Shown here: piece after piece, positions 1 through 6,090 of the stretch
How positions within the stretch are numbered: position 1 is the first letter of the stretch
How the letters are laid out: every line of letters starts with the position of its first letter
Assembly (NCBI GenBank): GCA_027346765.1
Contig: DAIERN010000019.1
Coordinates: 1-13,312, forward strand
DNA: 13,312 bases
From: Chloroflexota bacterium
Lineage (GTDB): Bacteria; Chloroflexota; Limnocylindria; Limnocylindrales; CSP1-4
Direction of reading: 5' to 3'
Program-made: the position numbers and the translations under genes
Notes under the pieces: generated by a model
What the model saw: only the letters and a program-made list of their open reading frames with translations
The model's database searches: none
Told to the model about the DNA's origin: nothing

Positions 1-8
1 ATGCAGTC

Positions 9-1526
9 TTGAGCCCCGAAACCCCGTCCGTCCCGGCCGTCACCACGCAAGCGTTCATCAACCGCCGCGATCCCGCGCTGGCGCTGGGCCCTGACGGCCG
101 GCCGGCGGTGAGTCGGCGCGCGCCCAAGTGGGCCGACGTCCCCGACGAAAAGTGGAATGACTGGCGCTGGCAGCTGTCGAACCGCGTCAACGACCTGGCC
201 GAGGTCGCGCAGATTCTCAACCTGACCGACGAAGAGCGCGACGGCCTCAGTGCCCCGGACAAGTTCCGGGTGGACATCACGCCCTACTTCATCTCGCTCA
301 TCGATCCCGACGATCCGGCTGACCCCATTCGCCGCCAGGTCATCCCGCTGGGCCGCGAGCAGCAGGCCTTCACCGCGATGATGGAGGACTCGCTCGCCGA
401 GGACCGCCACTCCCCGGTGCCGGGGTTGGTGCACCGCTATCCCGACCGCGTGCTCATGCTGGTCACGACGCAGTGCGCCTCGTACTGCCGCTACTGCACG
501 CGGTCGCGCATCGTCGGCGACCCCACGCAGAACTTCAATCGCGCCGAGCACGAAGCGCAGCTCGACTATCTGCGCCGCACGCCGCAGGTGCGCGACGTCC
601 TGATCAGCGGTGGTGACGGCCTCACCCTCGCGCCCAAGCTGCTCGAGCAGATCATCCGCGGGCTGCGCGAGATCCCGCACATCGAGATCATCCGCATCGG
701 CTCGCGCGTGCCGGTCTTCATGCCACAGCGCGTCGATGACGAGCTGTGCGAGATGCTGGGCAAGTACCACCCGCTGTGGATGAACCTGCACTTCAACCAC
801 GCCAACGAGATCACGCCCGAGGTCGCCCGCGCGGTGGACAAGCTGACCCGCGCCGGGATCCCGGTGGGCAACCAGAGCGTGCTGCTCGCCGGCGTCAACG
901 ACTGCGTCAACATCCAGCGCGAGCTCGTCCACAAGCTGGTCGAGATGCGCGTCCGGCCCTACTACATCTACCAGTGCGATCTGGTCGAGGGCTCAGGCCA
1001 TTTCCGGACGCCGGTCGGCAAGGGTCTCGAGATCATCGAGGGGCTGCGCGGCCACACCTCCGGCTACGCGGTGCCGACCTACGTGATCGACGCGCCCGGC
1101 GGTGGCGGCAAGATCCCGGTCATGCCCAACTACCTGATCAGCTACTCCGACCACAAGGTCGTGCTGCGCAACTACGAGGGCTACATCACCACCTACGAGG
1201 AGCCGACGGACTACAAGCCGCACGACAAGACCACCTGCCACGCGTGCCTGCATGCACGCAAGGAGCCGGGTCAGTCGGGCGTCCTGGGCCTGCTGGAGGG
1301 CGAGCGGATGTGGATCGAGCCGACCGGCTTCTCAGAGGTTCACGCCCGCGGCAACGATCAGCCGCACCGGCTGCAGCAGCCGGGCAAGTGGACGCCCTAC
1401 GGTGTGGGACCCATCGAGGGCAAGGCGCGCGAGTCGCTACCTGTCCTGCCCGAATACGGCCCTGGCGAAGAGCCGCGGCCGCTCGAAGGTGAGCCTACGG
1501 CCTCCGCCCACGGGGAGCTGCTCTAA
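9..1526 (+). CDS. kamA: Lysine 2,3-aminomutase (KamA family radical SAM enzyme)
   Basis: Cytoplasmic radical SAM/PLP enzyme predicted to convert L-lysine to L-beta-lysine, used in lysine breakdown or as precursor of the osmolyte N-epsilon-acetyl-beta-lysine. The [4Fe-4S] motif CX3CX2C is C156, C160, C163 (CASYCRYC). The PLP lysine is K368 in DAPGGGGK. D324 (YQCD) and D361 (seven residues before K368) match, with the same 37-residue spacing, the two Asp that bind the lysine side-chain amine in the clostridial enzyme (D293, D330); glutamate 2,3-aminomutases replace them, so lysine is the likely substrate. A late CHAC motif probably belongs to the zinc-binding region. The N-terminal WADVPDEKWNDWRWQ block is typical. 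At 505 residues it is longer than the roughly 416-residue clostridial enzyme, with extra sequence at both ends. The TTG start at 9 is tentative: the frame stays open to the left edge, so the true start may lie outside. Confidence 0.93.
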   Translation: MSPETPSVPAVTTQAFINRRDPALALGPDGRPAVSRRAPKWADVPDEKWNDWRWQLSNRVNDLAEVAQILNLTDEERDGLSAPDKFRVDITPYFISLIDPDDPADPIRRQVIPLGREQQAFTAMMEDSLAEDRHSPVPGLVHRYPDRVLMLVTTQCASYCRYCTRSRIVGDPTQNFNRAEHEAQLDYLRRTPQVRDVLISGGDGLTLAPKLLEQIIRGLREIPHIEIIRIGSRVPVFMPQRVDDELCEMLGKYHPLWMNLHFNHANEITPEVARAVDKLTRAGIPVGNQSVLLAGVNDCVNIQRELVHKLVEMRVRPYYIYQCDLVEGSGHFRTPVGKGLEIIEGLRGHTSGYAVPTYVIDAPGGGGKIPVMPNYLISYSDHKVVLRNYEGYITTYEEPTDYKPHDKTTCHACLHARKEPGQSGVLGLLEGERMWIEPTGFSEVHARGNDQPHRLQQPGKWTPYGVGPIEGKARESLPVLPEYGPGEEPRPLEGEPTASAHGELL

Positions 1527-1538
1527 TCCGCTGACTGG

Positions 1539-1592
1539 GTCGGCCAATCGGCCGGCGACTTAACCGATTCGTGCCAGAGGGGCCTTGCCCCT
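1539..1592 (+). terminator. Two GC-rich hairpins after kamA, possible terminator
   Basis: Two stem-loops follow the kamA stop codon. The first pairs GTCGGCC (1539-1545) with GGCCGGC (1550-1556) around AATC, with one G-T pair. The second pairs AGGGGC (1578-1583) with GCCCCT (1587-1592) around CTT and is followed only by TAA, so the U-tract of a classical intrinsic terminator is missing. The position between kamA and an apparently independent downstream promoter supports a 3' end role. It could also be an mRNA-stabilising structure. Confidence 0.4.
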
Positions 1593-1600
1593 TAAGCGCC

Positions 1601-1606
1601 TATCCT
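1601..1606 (+). promoter_or_regulatory. Candidate -10 element for the matrixin gene
   Basis: TATCCT lies 50 bases before the ATG at 1657, just after the second hairpin. A start near 1613 would leave a leader of about 44 bases containing the GGGGGA ribosome-binding site. No convincing -35 hexamer is visible at the right distance, so this is a weak call. Confidence 0.3.
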
Positions 1607-1656
1607 GACCGTGACGACAACCGACCGGGCGCGGTCGACCTGAACCGGGGGAATCC

Positions 1657-2433
1657 ATGACTCTGCACCTGACACTTCCAACCTCGACGCGGCTCGGCGC
1701 GGTGCTGGCGCTTGCCTGTTTCTCTGGAGCGATTGCTCCGGTTGCCGCTGCGGCTGTCCTGCCGGCGCCTGAGAGGGCAGGTTCCGCCAGCATGGCCGGA
1801 CCGACGCAGTTGGCGGCGTCGGCCCAAGTCGCGCCCAATGCCTGCAATGACCCGGCGTACAGCCTGCTGGGCGGCAAGTGGAGTGGCCCGCTCAACTGGA
1901 GCTTCCAATCGTCGACGTCACCGGCCGAATACACCAAGCGGGCGGTGTTGAGCGTCATCAAGCGATCCTTTGCCAACATGACCGGCGCACGCAACGACTG
2001 CGGCCTGCCGGACAACGTGAGCGCGACCTCCAAGTACCTGGGTGCGACCTCGAGCGCCCCGAACGTGACCAAGGGCGGATTCTGCAGCGCCAGGGATGGC
2101 AAGAACGTAATTGGCTTTGGGCAGCTGCCGTCGGGCACCCTCGCGGTGACCTGCACCTGGACCAATGGCGCGGGCCGGATGGTCGAGAGCGACATCCGCG
2201 TCAACTCGAGCATCTTCTGGTCCCTGACTGTTTCGACGTGCCATTACTGGCAGGAGCTGCTCGAGCCGACCATGACCCACGAGATCGGCCACGCATTGGG
2301 CCTAGGCCACGTGGGCGAGCGCAAGCACGGCCGGCTGACCATGAGCACGACGTCCGACGGGCCGTGCAGCAACGGCGAAACGACGCTGGGTTTGGGAGAC
2401 ATCCGCGGGCTCAACCACCTGTACCCGCTCTAG
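1657..2433 (+). CDS. Secreted matrixin-like zinc metalloprotease (M10A type)
   Basis: Predicted exported zinc endopeptidase of 258 residues. The first 33 or so residues form a Sec signal peptide: a hydrophobic core (GAVLALACFSGAIAPVAAAA) ending in an Ala-rich cleavage region. The catalytic motif HEIGHALGLGH gives zinc ligands H208, H212, H218 and general base E209. A Met-turn (LTMS, M229) follows 11 residues later, as in metzincins. ESDIRVN (about 177-183) resembles the conserved strand before the active site, and the end DIRGLNHLYPL resembles the matrixin C-terminus. Six Cys in the mature part (63, 115, 143, 166, 195, 237) could make three disulfides, fitting an extracellular protein. No cysteine-switch propeptide (PRCGxPD) is present, so latency by that route is unlikely. 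The ATG at 1657 has GGGGGA five bases upstream. The DUF2255 gene starts within its stop codon. Confidence 0.85.
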   Translation: MTLHLTLPTSTRLGAVLALACFSGAIAPVAAAAVLPAPERAGSASMAGPTQLAASAQVAPNACNDPAYSLLGGKWSGPLNWSFQSSTSPAEYTKRAVLSVIKRSFANMTGARNDCGLPDNVSATSKYLGATSSAPNVTKGGFCSARDGKNVIGFGQLPSGTLAVTCTWTNGAGRMVESDIRVNSSIFWSLTVSTCHYWQELLEPTMTHEIGHALGLGHVGERKHGRLTMSTTSDGPCSNGETTLGLGDIRGLNHLYPL

Positions 2434-2801
2434 TGCCGTTCGACCCGGCAACGCTGCGTCTGATCGACGCGGCCTACGAGGTAGATATCGAGACCACCCG
2501 ACCGGACGGCACCACCCGATCCACGACGATCTGGGCCGTCGTTGAGGAAGGCGAGGTCCTGGTCCGGTCGTGGAAAGGGGACCGCGGCTACTGGTACCAG
2601 GCGGCGCTTGATCGCCCTGGCGAGGTGACCCTGATCGTCGACGGCGAGCGGCTGCCGGTTCGCGCGGTGGTCGCGGACGACGAGGCGGCCATCGCCAGCT
2701 GTTCGGCCGGCCTGTCAAGGAAATACCGGCGCGATTCATCGTTGCCCTCGATGCTGCTGCCGCGCGTCCTGCACACCACCGTGCGGCTCGAGCCACGATG
2801 A
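2433..2801 (+). CDS. DUF2255 family protein
   Basis: A 122-residue soluble protein that I recognise as DUF2255-like. That family is related to the small split-barrel proteins that bind flavin or deazaflavin; its reaction is not known. The block VRSWKGDRGYWYQA (about 44-57) is the most family-like part, with alternating beta strands before and after. The GTG start at 2433 shares its first base with the last base of the matrixin stop codon (TAGTG), and translation from there begins exactly where the family similarity begins (PFDPATLRL). An open frame continues upstream inside the matrixin gene but is only its shadow. The stop overlaps the next start as ATGA (2798-2801), so the three genes are probably translated in a coupled way. 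It lacks a signal peptide, unlike the protease before it. Confidence 0.75.
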   Translation: MPFDPATLRLIDAAYEVDIETTRPDGTTRSTTIWAVVEEGEVLVRSWKGDRGYWYQAALDRPGEVTLIVDGERLPVRAVVADDEAAIASCSAGLSRKYRRDSSLPSMLLPRVLHTTVRLEPR

Positions 2802-3202
2802 ACCTGCGCGACGGCGTTGGCCTGCCTGACCCCAACATTCCTCCGCCCACCGTGGCCGAGTCGGGCGACCCATTCGCCGGGCTGCGCGTGGCGCACCTGG
2901 TAGCGCGCCTGCCGCGCGGCGAGTGGGTCCGGCTGCGCGACGTGGTCGACCGGCTCAACTCTGACTACCTCGATTGGTCGTTCTCGCGTCCCGCGGTGGC
3001 CCCGGTCGCAGTCCAGCTTGCGGCCAACTGGCAGGCCGACTTCCGCACCAGCACGGGCTTTGAGCTGCGCGACGGCGAGCGCGGCGAGGAGCTGCGCATC
3101 GAGGACACTGCGCGCGCCGGGACGTGGCTCGTCGCGCAGGTCGAGCGCTACGCGGCCGAGTGCCGGATGCGCCTCCAGGCGTTCGCGCGCGAGGAGGGCT
3201 AG
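2798..3202 (+). CDS. Hypothetical protein, 134 residues
   Basis: I do not recognise this family. The protein is soluble, without signal peptide or membrane segment. An N-terminal segment of about 25 residues rich in Pro, Gly and Asp is followed by a mixed helical region: LRVAHLVARLPRGEW, then VRLRDVVDRLNSDYLDWSFSR, then a helix containing VAVQLAANW. The end is strongly charged and helical (ELRDGERGEELRIED, then RYAAECRMRLQAFAREE). The ATG overlaps the DUF2255 stop codon (ATGA), which fixes the start and indicates co-translation. Reading-frame quality (third-position G/C, few rare codons) supports a real gene. It is the last gene of the matrixin trio and is followed by two stem-loops. Confidence 0.7.
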   Translation: MNLRDGVGLPDPNIPPPTVAESGDPFAGLRVAHLVARLPRGEWVRLRDVVDRLNSDYLDWSFSRPAVAPVAVQLAANWQADFRTSTGFELRDGERGEELRIEDTARAGTWLVAQVERYAAECRMRLQAFAREEG

Positions 3203-3211
3203 CAAGCGCAG

Positions 3212-3240
3212 CGCAAGCACGCGCCTTGCGCGGGCTTGCG
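3212..3240. terminator. Strong stem-loop 1 between convergent genes
   Basis: CGCAAGC (3212-3218) pairs with GCTTGCG (3234-3240), and CGCGC (3220-3224) pairs with GCGCG (3228-3232). The loop is CTT and there is one A-G mismatch, giving 12 base pairs. It lies ten bases after the stop of the plus-strand gene and faces the end of the minus-strand hydrolase, so it could end transcription from either side. There is no T-tract on either strand. Confidence 0.5.
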
Positions 3241-3251
3241 TGGAGCGCGCA

Positions 3252-3274
3252 GCAGCGGCCCGAAGGCCGACTGC
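3252..3274. terminator. Strong stem-loop 2 between convergent genes
   Basis: GCAG plus CGGCC (3252-3260) pairs with GGCCG (3265-3269) and CTGC (3271-3274) around a CGAA tetraloop, with a single bulged A at 3270, for nine base pairs. It follows the first stem-loop by 11 bases in the same 93-base convergent gap. No T-tract follows. The pair probably forms a bidirectional transcription barrier or protects 3' ends. Confidence 0.45.
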
Positions 3275-3295
3275 GGAGATAGGACTACTTTGCCC

Positions 3296-4369
3296 CTAGC
3301 TCTGCTCCAGCGCCTTGTAGACACCGCGGATCGTGTCGATCTCGGGTCCGCGATCAGCCTGCCAGCGGTTGGTCAGGAAGACGATCACCAGACCGATATC
3401 GAGGTCGATCCAGATCCGGCCGCCGCTCACCCCGCCGTGGCTGATGACACTCTTGCTGCCCGGGATGTCGCGCATCAGCGTGGGCTTGGCCCAGCCCAGG
3501 CCAGCATGGACCTGTCGCTCTTCGCCATCGATCTCACCAGGCAGGCCGTGGGTCTGGTCCTCTGACATGAGCGCAACGGTTGCGGCGCGCAACGGAAACG
3601 AGTCGCGGCCGCCGGCGGGCCGTGGCGCAACCAACGCCGCGCCTAGCGCGCTGAGATCGGCGAGATTGCCGAATAGCCCGCCGCCGGGAAGCGCCACGCC
3701 GGCCAGGTAGCGCACCACCATCCAGCGCACGAAGCGGTTGTCGACGCCGACGCCGTGAACGGGGATGGCTGGCCGGCGCGAGCGCCGCGGATCAAAGGTC
3801 AGGCCCAGGCCCAGCGGTTGTGCCAGCCGTTCGCCGAGGTAGCGGACGTAGGGCATCCCAGTGACCCGTTCGATGATCGCGGTCAGCAGGTAGAACGACG
3901 CGCTGTTGTAGTCCCAGCGCGTGCCCGGAGTGAAGCGCAACGGCCGCTCGACAACGGCGCGCAACATGGCGGCCGCTGATGGACGCGTCCGGACGAGCTC
4001 GTCGGGCGGCACGTCAACGACGCCCGACGTGTGCGTCAGCACGTGCCACGGCGTGACCAGCGCCTTCTCGCCAGCGTCCATGCCGGGGACGAAACGCGCA
4101 ACGGGCTCGTGCAGGTCAAGCAGGCCGTCCTCGACGAGCTCCATGAACGCGGTGGCGATGATGGGCTTGGTTATGGAGGCCAGGAAGAAGTTTGTATCCG
4201 TGTTGATCGGTTGTCCGCCCTCGCCGGTGGCTTCGGTGCGAATGGCTCCTTCGGCGTCGCCAATCGCGAGGCCGGCCGCCGGCAGGTCGCCCGCCAGCAC
4301 GCGCCCACGCAGCGCGGCAAACACCTCATCGAGCCGCGCCGGCTCGCGGCGCAGATCAGCCACAGTCAC
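3296..4369 (-). CDS. Serine hydrolase of the beta-lactamase / EstB-like family
   Basis: A 357-residue serine hydrolase with the class C beta-lactamase fold. The nucleophile motif SxxK is SITK (S65, K68). The tyrosine motif is YNS (Y154) in WDYNSASFYLLTAIIERVTG, and HGG (311-313) takes the place of the KTG box. These features, with LTHTSG (111-116), are typical of esterases, transacylases and D-amino peptidases of this superfamily rather than of true beta-lactamases. No signal peptide is visible, so it is probably cytoplasmic; the substrate cannot be told. The start is a GTG at 4369, with TATCTT six bases upstream and no Shine-Dalgarno sequence, suggesting a leaderless transcript. It is divergent from the small gene at 4408 and convergent with the matrixin trio. 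Confidence 0.85.
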   Translation of the reverse strand: MTVADLRREPARLDEVFAALRGRVLAGDLPAAGLAIGDAEGAIRTEATGEGGQPINTDTNFFLASITKPIIATAFMELVEDGLLDLHEPVARFVPGMDAGEKALVTPWHVLTHTSGVVDVPPDELVRTRPSAAAMLRAVVERPLRFTPGTRWDYNSASFYLLTAIIERVTGMPYVRYLGERLAQPLGLGLTFDPRRSRRPAIPVHGVGVDNRFVRWMVVRYLAGVALPGGGLFGNLADLSALGAALVAPRPAGGRDSFPLRAATVALMSEDQTHGLPGEIDGEERQVHAGLGWAKPTLMRDIPGSKSVISHGGVSGGRIWIDLDIGLVIVFLTNRWQADRGPEIDTIRGVYKALEQS

Positions 4370-4375
4370 CCGCCG

Positions 4376-4381
4376 AAGATA
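4376..4381 (-). promoter_or_regulatory. -10 element for the serine hydrolase (leaderless)
   Basis: On the minus strand TATCTT is followed by CGGCGG and then the GTG start at 4369. A spacing of six bases places transcription initiation at or within a base or two of the start codon. The neighbouring plus-strand -10 element is only 14 bases away, so the two promoters occupy each other's upstream region. Confidence 0.5.
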
Positions 4382-4395
4382 GACCGGCGATCCGC

Positions 4396-4401
4396 TACCG
4401 T
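4396..4401 (+). promoter_or_regulatory. -10 element for the 110-residue protein (leaderless)
   Basis: TACCGT is followed by six bases (CCTTTC) and the GTG start at 4408. No ribosome-binding sequence is present. A clear -35 hexamer is not visible 17 bases upstream, where the opposing promoter sits. Confidence 0.45.
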
Positions 4402-4407
4402 CCTTTC

Positions 4408-4740
4408 GTGAAGCGATCCGAGCTCGTCGAGCGCACGCGACGTCTGGTCAACGAAGGGGAGCGGCTGCAGCAGCAACCGGGCATGGCCGCGCTGCGCACC
4501 TGGCTCCAGCTGAGCGATGAGCTGTTGAGCCAGGCATGGGGCGCGATGGATCGCTACCACCTCGCGTGGCTGGGCGTGGGTCGAGTGGCCGCCGTCAGAG
4601 GCAGGGCGATGACCCCGGAGGAAGAGGCCGCGTACGTCCGCGACGTTGCGCTCCAGAAGACAGCGGCGCTCAAGATGAGCCTGCGCGCGGTCGAGCAGCA
4701 GAACATGCCCTTCCTGGACGAGGAGCGCGACACCCCGTAA
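4408..4740 (+). CDS. Hypothetical helical protein, 110 residues
   Basis: I do not recognise this family. The protein is predicted almost wholly alpha-helical and soluble, with amphipathic stretches such as KRSELVERTRRLVNEGERLQ and ELLSQAWGAMDRYHLAWLGVGR, and a charged tail ending in EERDTP. The segment MTPEEEAAYVRDVALQKTAALKMSL is another helix. The GTG start at 4408 is supported by the -10-like TACCGT six bases upstream. It is divergent from the serine hydrolase and ends 41 bases before the converging cyclic-di-AMP receptor gene. I see no clear hairpin in that convergent gap. Confidence 0.65.
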   Translation: MKRSELVERTRRLVNEGERLQQQPGMAALRTWLQLSDELLSQAWGAMDRYHLAWLGVGRVAAVRGRAMTPEEEAAYVRDVALQKTAALKMSLRAVEQQNMPFLDEERDTP

Positions 4741-4781
4741 GTCGCCTCCCGCTTGCGCGCGTCCCGCTGGAACGCCGCCCG

Positions 4782-5105
4782 CTAGATCCGGCGGATCTCC
4801 TCGATGGGCACGACGAAAACGGTCGCGCCGCCGTGCGTGACCTGCGTCGGTAGGAACGATGCCTCCAGGACGCCCAGCGGATCGGCCGGCACCTGCTCGA
4901 CGCGCGCCCGGCAGTTCTCCTCGATGAGCTTCATCGCCGCGGCCACCTGCGCGTCATCGACGCCGATGTACAGCATCGCGTTGCGCGCCTGCAGGAAGCC
5001 GCCGCGCGACAGCACCTCGGTCACGCGAATCTCGGCGCTGCGCAGCGCGTCGACCAGGCGAGCCGCGTCGTCCTCGTGGACGACCGCGATCAGCAGCTTG
5101 GGCAC
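4782..5105 (-). CDS. darA: Cyclic-di-AMP receptor, DarA/PII-like family
   Basis: A 107-residue PII-like protein expected to form a trimer that binds cyclic-di-AMP between subunits. The start KLLIAVVHEDDAARLVDAL, the glycine-rich turn RGGFL (34-38) followed by N42, LYIGVDD (45-51) and the C-terminal GGATVFVVP (92-100) ending in EEIRRI all match DarA/PstA proteins, which are about 109 residues long. The T- and B-loops look shorter than in Bacillus, since PLGVLEASFLPTQVTH bridges quickly to the last strand. The start is GTG at 5105, only seven bases after the stop of the upstream membrane protein gene, so both are likely one transcript. The physiological target of DarA is not established in any organism I know; no cyclic-di-AMP cyclase or phosphodiesterase gene lies in the window. 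Confidence 0.88.
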   Translation of the reverse strand: MPKLLIAVVHEDDAARLVDALRSAEIRVTEVLSRGGFLQARNAMLYIGVDDAQVAAAMKLIEENCRARVEQVPADPLGVLEASFLPTQVTHGGATVFVVPIEEIRRI

Positions 5106-5112
5106 GCGTCAA

Positions 5113-5550
5113 TCATCGCGCCGCGCGCCACGCCATGAGCGCCACAAACGCCAGGCTGAGCAGGTGTATGAAGCGCACCAGGTCAAGCCCCACGAGGTAA
5201 TCGAGGAAGCCACCTAGCGATAGTCGGTCAGCCAGCGGGGTCGATGCCTGCGAGATCAGTGCCTGGCTGACGATGTAGGCCAGGATGAGACCCAACGCCC
5301 AGCCCTCAACGGCGAGGGCCAAGGCGCCAATGCGCAGAGCGCGATTCACCGGATGCTCGCCCTCGCCCCACCCGGCATAGGCGACGACGGTGCCGATGAC
5401 CCAACCTCCCAGCAGCGCCACAACCGGTAACCCGAACGTCAGCCCGACCAGCTCGGCCGATAGGCCGTAAACCAGCGCGAAAGCGAATGCCGCCAGCCAG
5501 CCCAGGCCCAGCGCGTAGGCAAAGCGGGGAGAGTCGGAGACGTCGTTCAC
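5113..5550 (-). CDS. Small integral membrane protein with four predicted helices
   Basis: A 145-residue membrane protein of unknown family. Hydrophobic segments fall at about 11-31, 35-59, 72-97 and 122-141. The loop between the second and third is acidic then basic (GWGEGEHPVNR), and the short C-terminal tail is basic (WRAAR). A longer open frame runs upstream, but the GTG at 5550 is the best start. It directly precedes NDVSDSPRF and the first helix, and TAGTCT lies seven bases before it as expected for a leaderless gene; the upstream extension would overlap the divergent gene. The cyclic-di-AMP receptor follows after seven bases, hinting that the two act together, for example as sensor and membrane target. 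That functional link is inference. Confidence 0.7.
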   Translation of the reverse strand: MNDVSDSPRFAYALGLGWLAAFAFALVYGLSAELVGLTFGLPVVALLGGWVIGTVVAYAGWGEGEHPVNRALRIGALALAVEGWALGLILAYIVSQALISQASTPLADRLSLGGFLDYLVGLDLVRFIHLLSLAFVALMAWRAAR

Positions 5551-5556
5551 ACCCGA

Positions 5557-5563
5557 TAGACTA
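5557..5563. promoter_or_regulatory. Symmetric bidirectional -10 element
   Basis: The heptamer TAGACTA reads TAGACT on the plus strand (5557-5562) and TAGTCT on the minus strand (5563-5558). The plus-strand ATG at 5572 is nine bases downstream, and the minus-strand GTG at 5550 is seven bases downstream. Each fits the -10-to-start spacing of a leaderless gene, so one short symmetric sequence appears to serve both directions. Confidence 0.55.
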
Positions 5564-5571
5564 GGTCGCCG

Positions 5572-6075
5572 ATGGCCCACCCAAGTCTTGGCCTCCCGCC
5601 AAAGGACGCCACAGCCGGTCTCCCCGCTGCCGCGGCGCGCATCCGCGCCAACCGCGAGCGCATCGGCCGCGTGGCGCTGCAGGCCGCGGCGAGGCTCGAG
5701 CCAGGGTTCAACGATCGTTACGACGACGACATGCTGCGCATGTTCCTGCGTGACTACGACCAGCACGTCGAGCGTCTCGCCAAGGCGCTCGAGACGGGCG
5801 ACGACTCATTCGTCGTCAACTACGGCGAGTGGCTCGTGCCCATCTACCGCAAGCGCCACGTCTCGATGCGTGACTTCATGGCGATGATCGGTGGCCTGCG
5901 CGATGCCGCCGGCGCCGTGCTGACTCCTGATGAGAACCGCGAAGCTGCCGAGCTGTTCGCGCGCTGGGAGGATCGACTCAAGGCGCACGGCCGGCTGCCG
6001 GGCGACCACAAGGGCAACGCGCTCATTCGCTTCTTCTGGAAGGGCGCGGGCATCGGCGACGACAAGTGGATCTGA
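5572..6075 (+). CDS. Hypothetical helical protein, possibly RsbR N-terminal-like
   Basis: A 167-residue soluble, mostly helical protein. The stretch MLRMFLRDYDQHVERLAKALETGDDSF (about 54-80), then NYGEWLVPIYRKRHVSMRDFMAMIGGLRDA (83-112), resembles by eye the globin-like N-terminal sensor domain of RsbR/RsbRD stressosome proteins: a helix, a GD turn, a W-containing helix and an R-x-V/L-x-x-x-D step. It stops before any STAS domain, so it would be a free-standing domain, and the match is only suggestive. The C-terminal part (GDHKGNALIRFFWKGAGIGDDKWI) is distinctive and unassigned. The ATG at 5572 follows TAGACT by nine bases. The DUF433 gene begins 15 bases after its stop, so the two are probably co-transcribed. 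Confidence 0.7.
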   Translation: MAHPSLGLPPKDATAGLPAAAARIRANRERIGRVALQAAARLEPGFNDRYDDDMLRMFLRDYDQHVERLAKALETGDDSFVVNYGEWLVPIYRKRHVSMRDFMAMIGGLRDAAGAVLTPDENREAAELFARWEDRLKAHGRLPGDHKGNALIRFFWKGAGIGDDKWI

Positions 6076-6090
6076 CTCAGAGTCGCTGAG
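6074..6090 (+). promoter_or_regulatory. Nested palindromes in the gap before the DUF433 gene
   Basis: The perfect dyad GACTC-A-GAGTC (6074-6084) overlaps a second inverted repeat CTCAG...CTGAG (6076-6080 and 6086-6090) whose right arm touches the ATG at 6091. No ordinary ribosome-binding site fits in the gap. The structure could hide or regulate the DUF433 start, or be an operator for an autoregulator; nothing further shows which. Confidence 0.3.

Noticed and set aside
1..12. ATG at base 1 as a gene start
   Set aside because: It meets a stop after three codons (ATG CAG TCT TGA) and is out of frame with kamA.
746..1492. A 248-codon open frame on the plus strand within kamA
   Set aside because: It is out of frame with a clear radical SAM enzyme and encodes a low-complexity Arg/Ala/Pro-rich product.
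1878..2432. Extension of the DUF2255 gene back into the matrixin gene
   Set aside because: The upstream part only shadows the matrixin frame. Family similarity begins at the GTG at 2433 that overlaps the matrixin stop.
3296..4369. Antibiotic-resistance beta-lactamase
   Set aside because: There is no signal peptide, the third motif is HGG instead of KTG, and the tyrosine motif is YNS. These point to the esterase/peptidase side of the superfamily.
4741..4781. Terminator between the converging genes at 4740 and 4782
   Set aside because: The 41-base gap is GC-rich, but I could not form a stem longer than a few pairs, so no feature is called.
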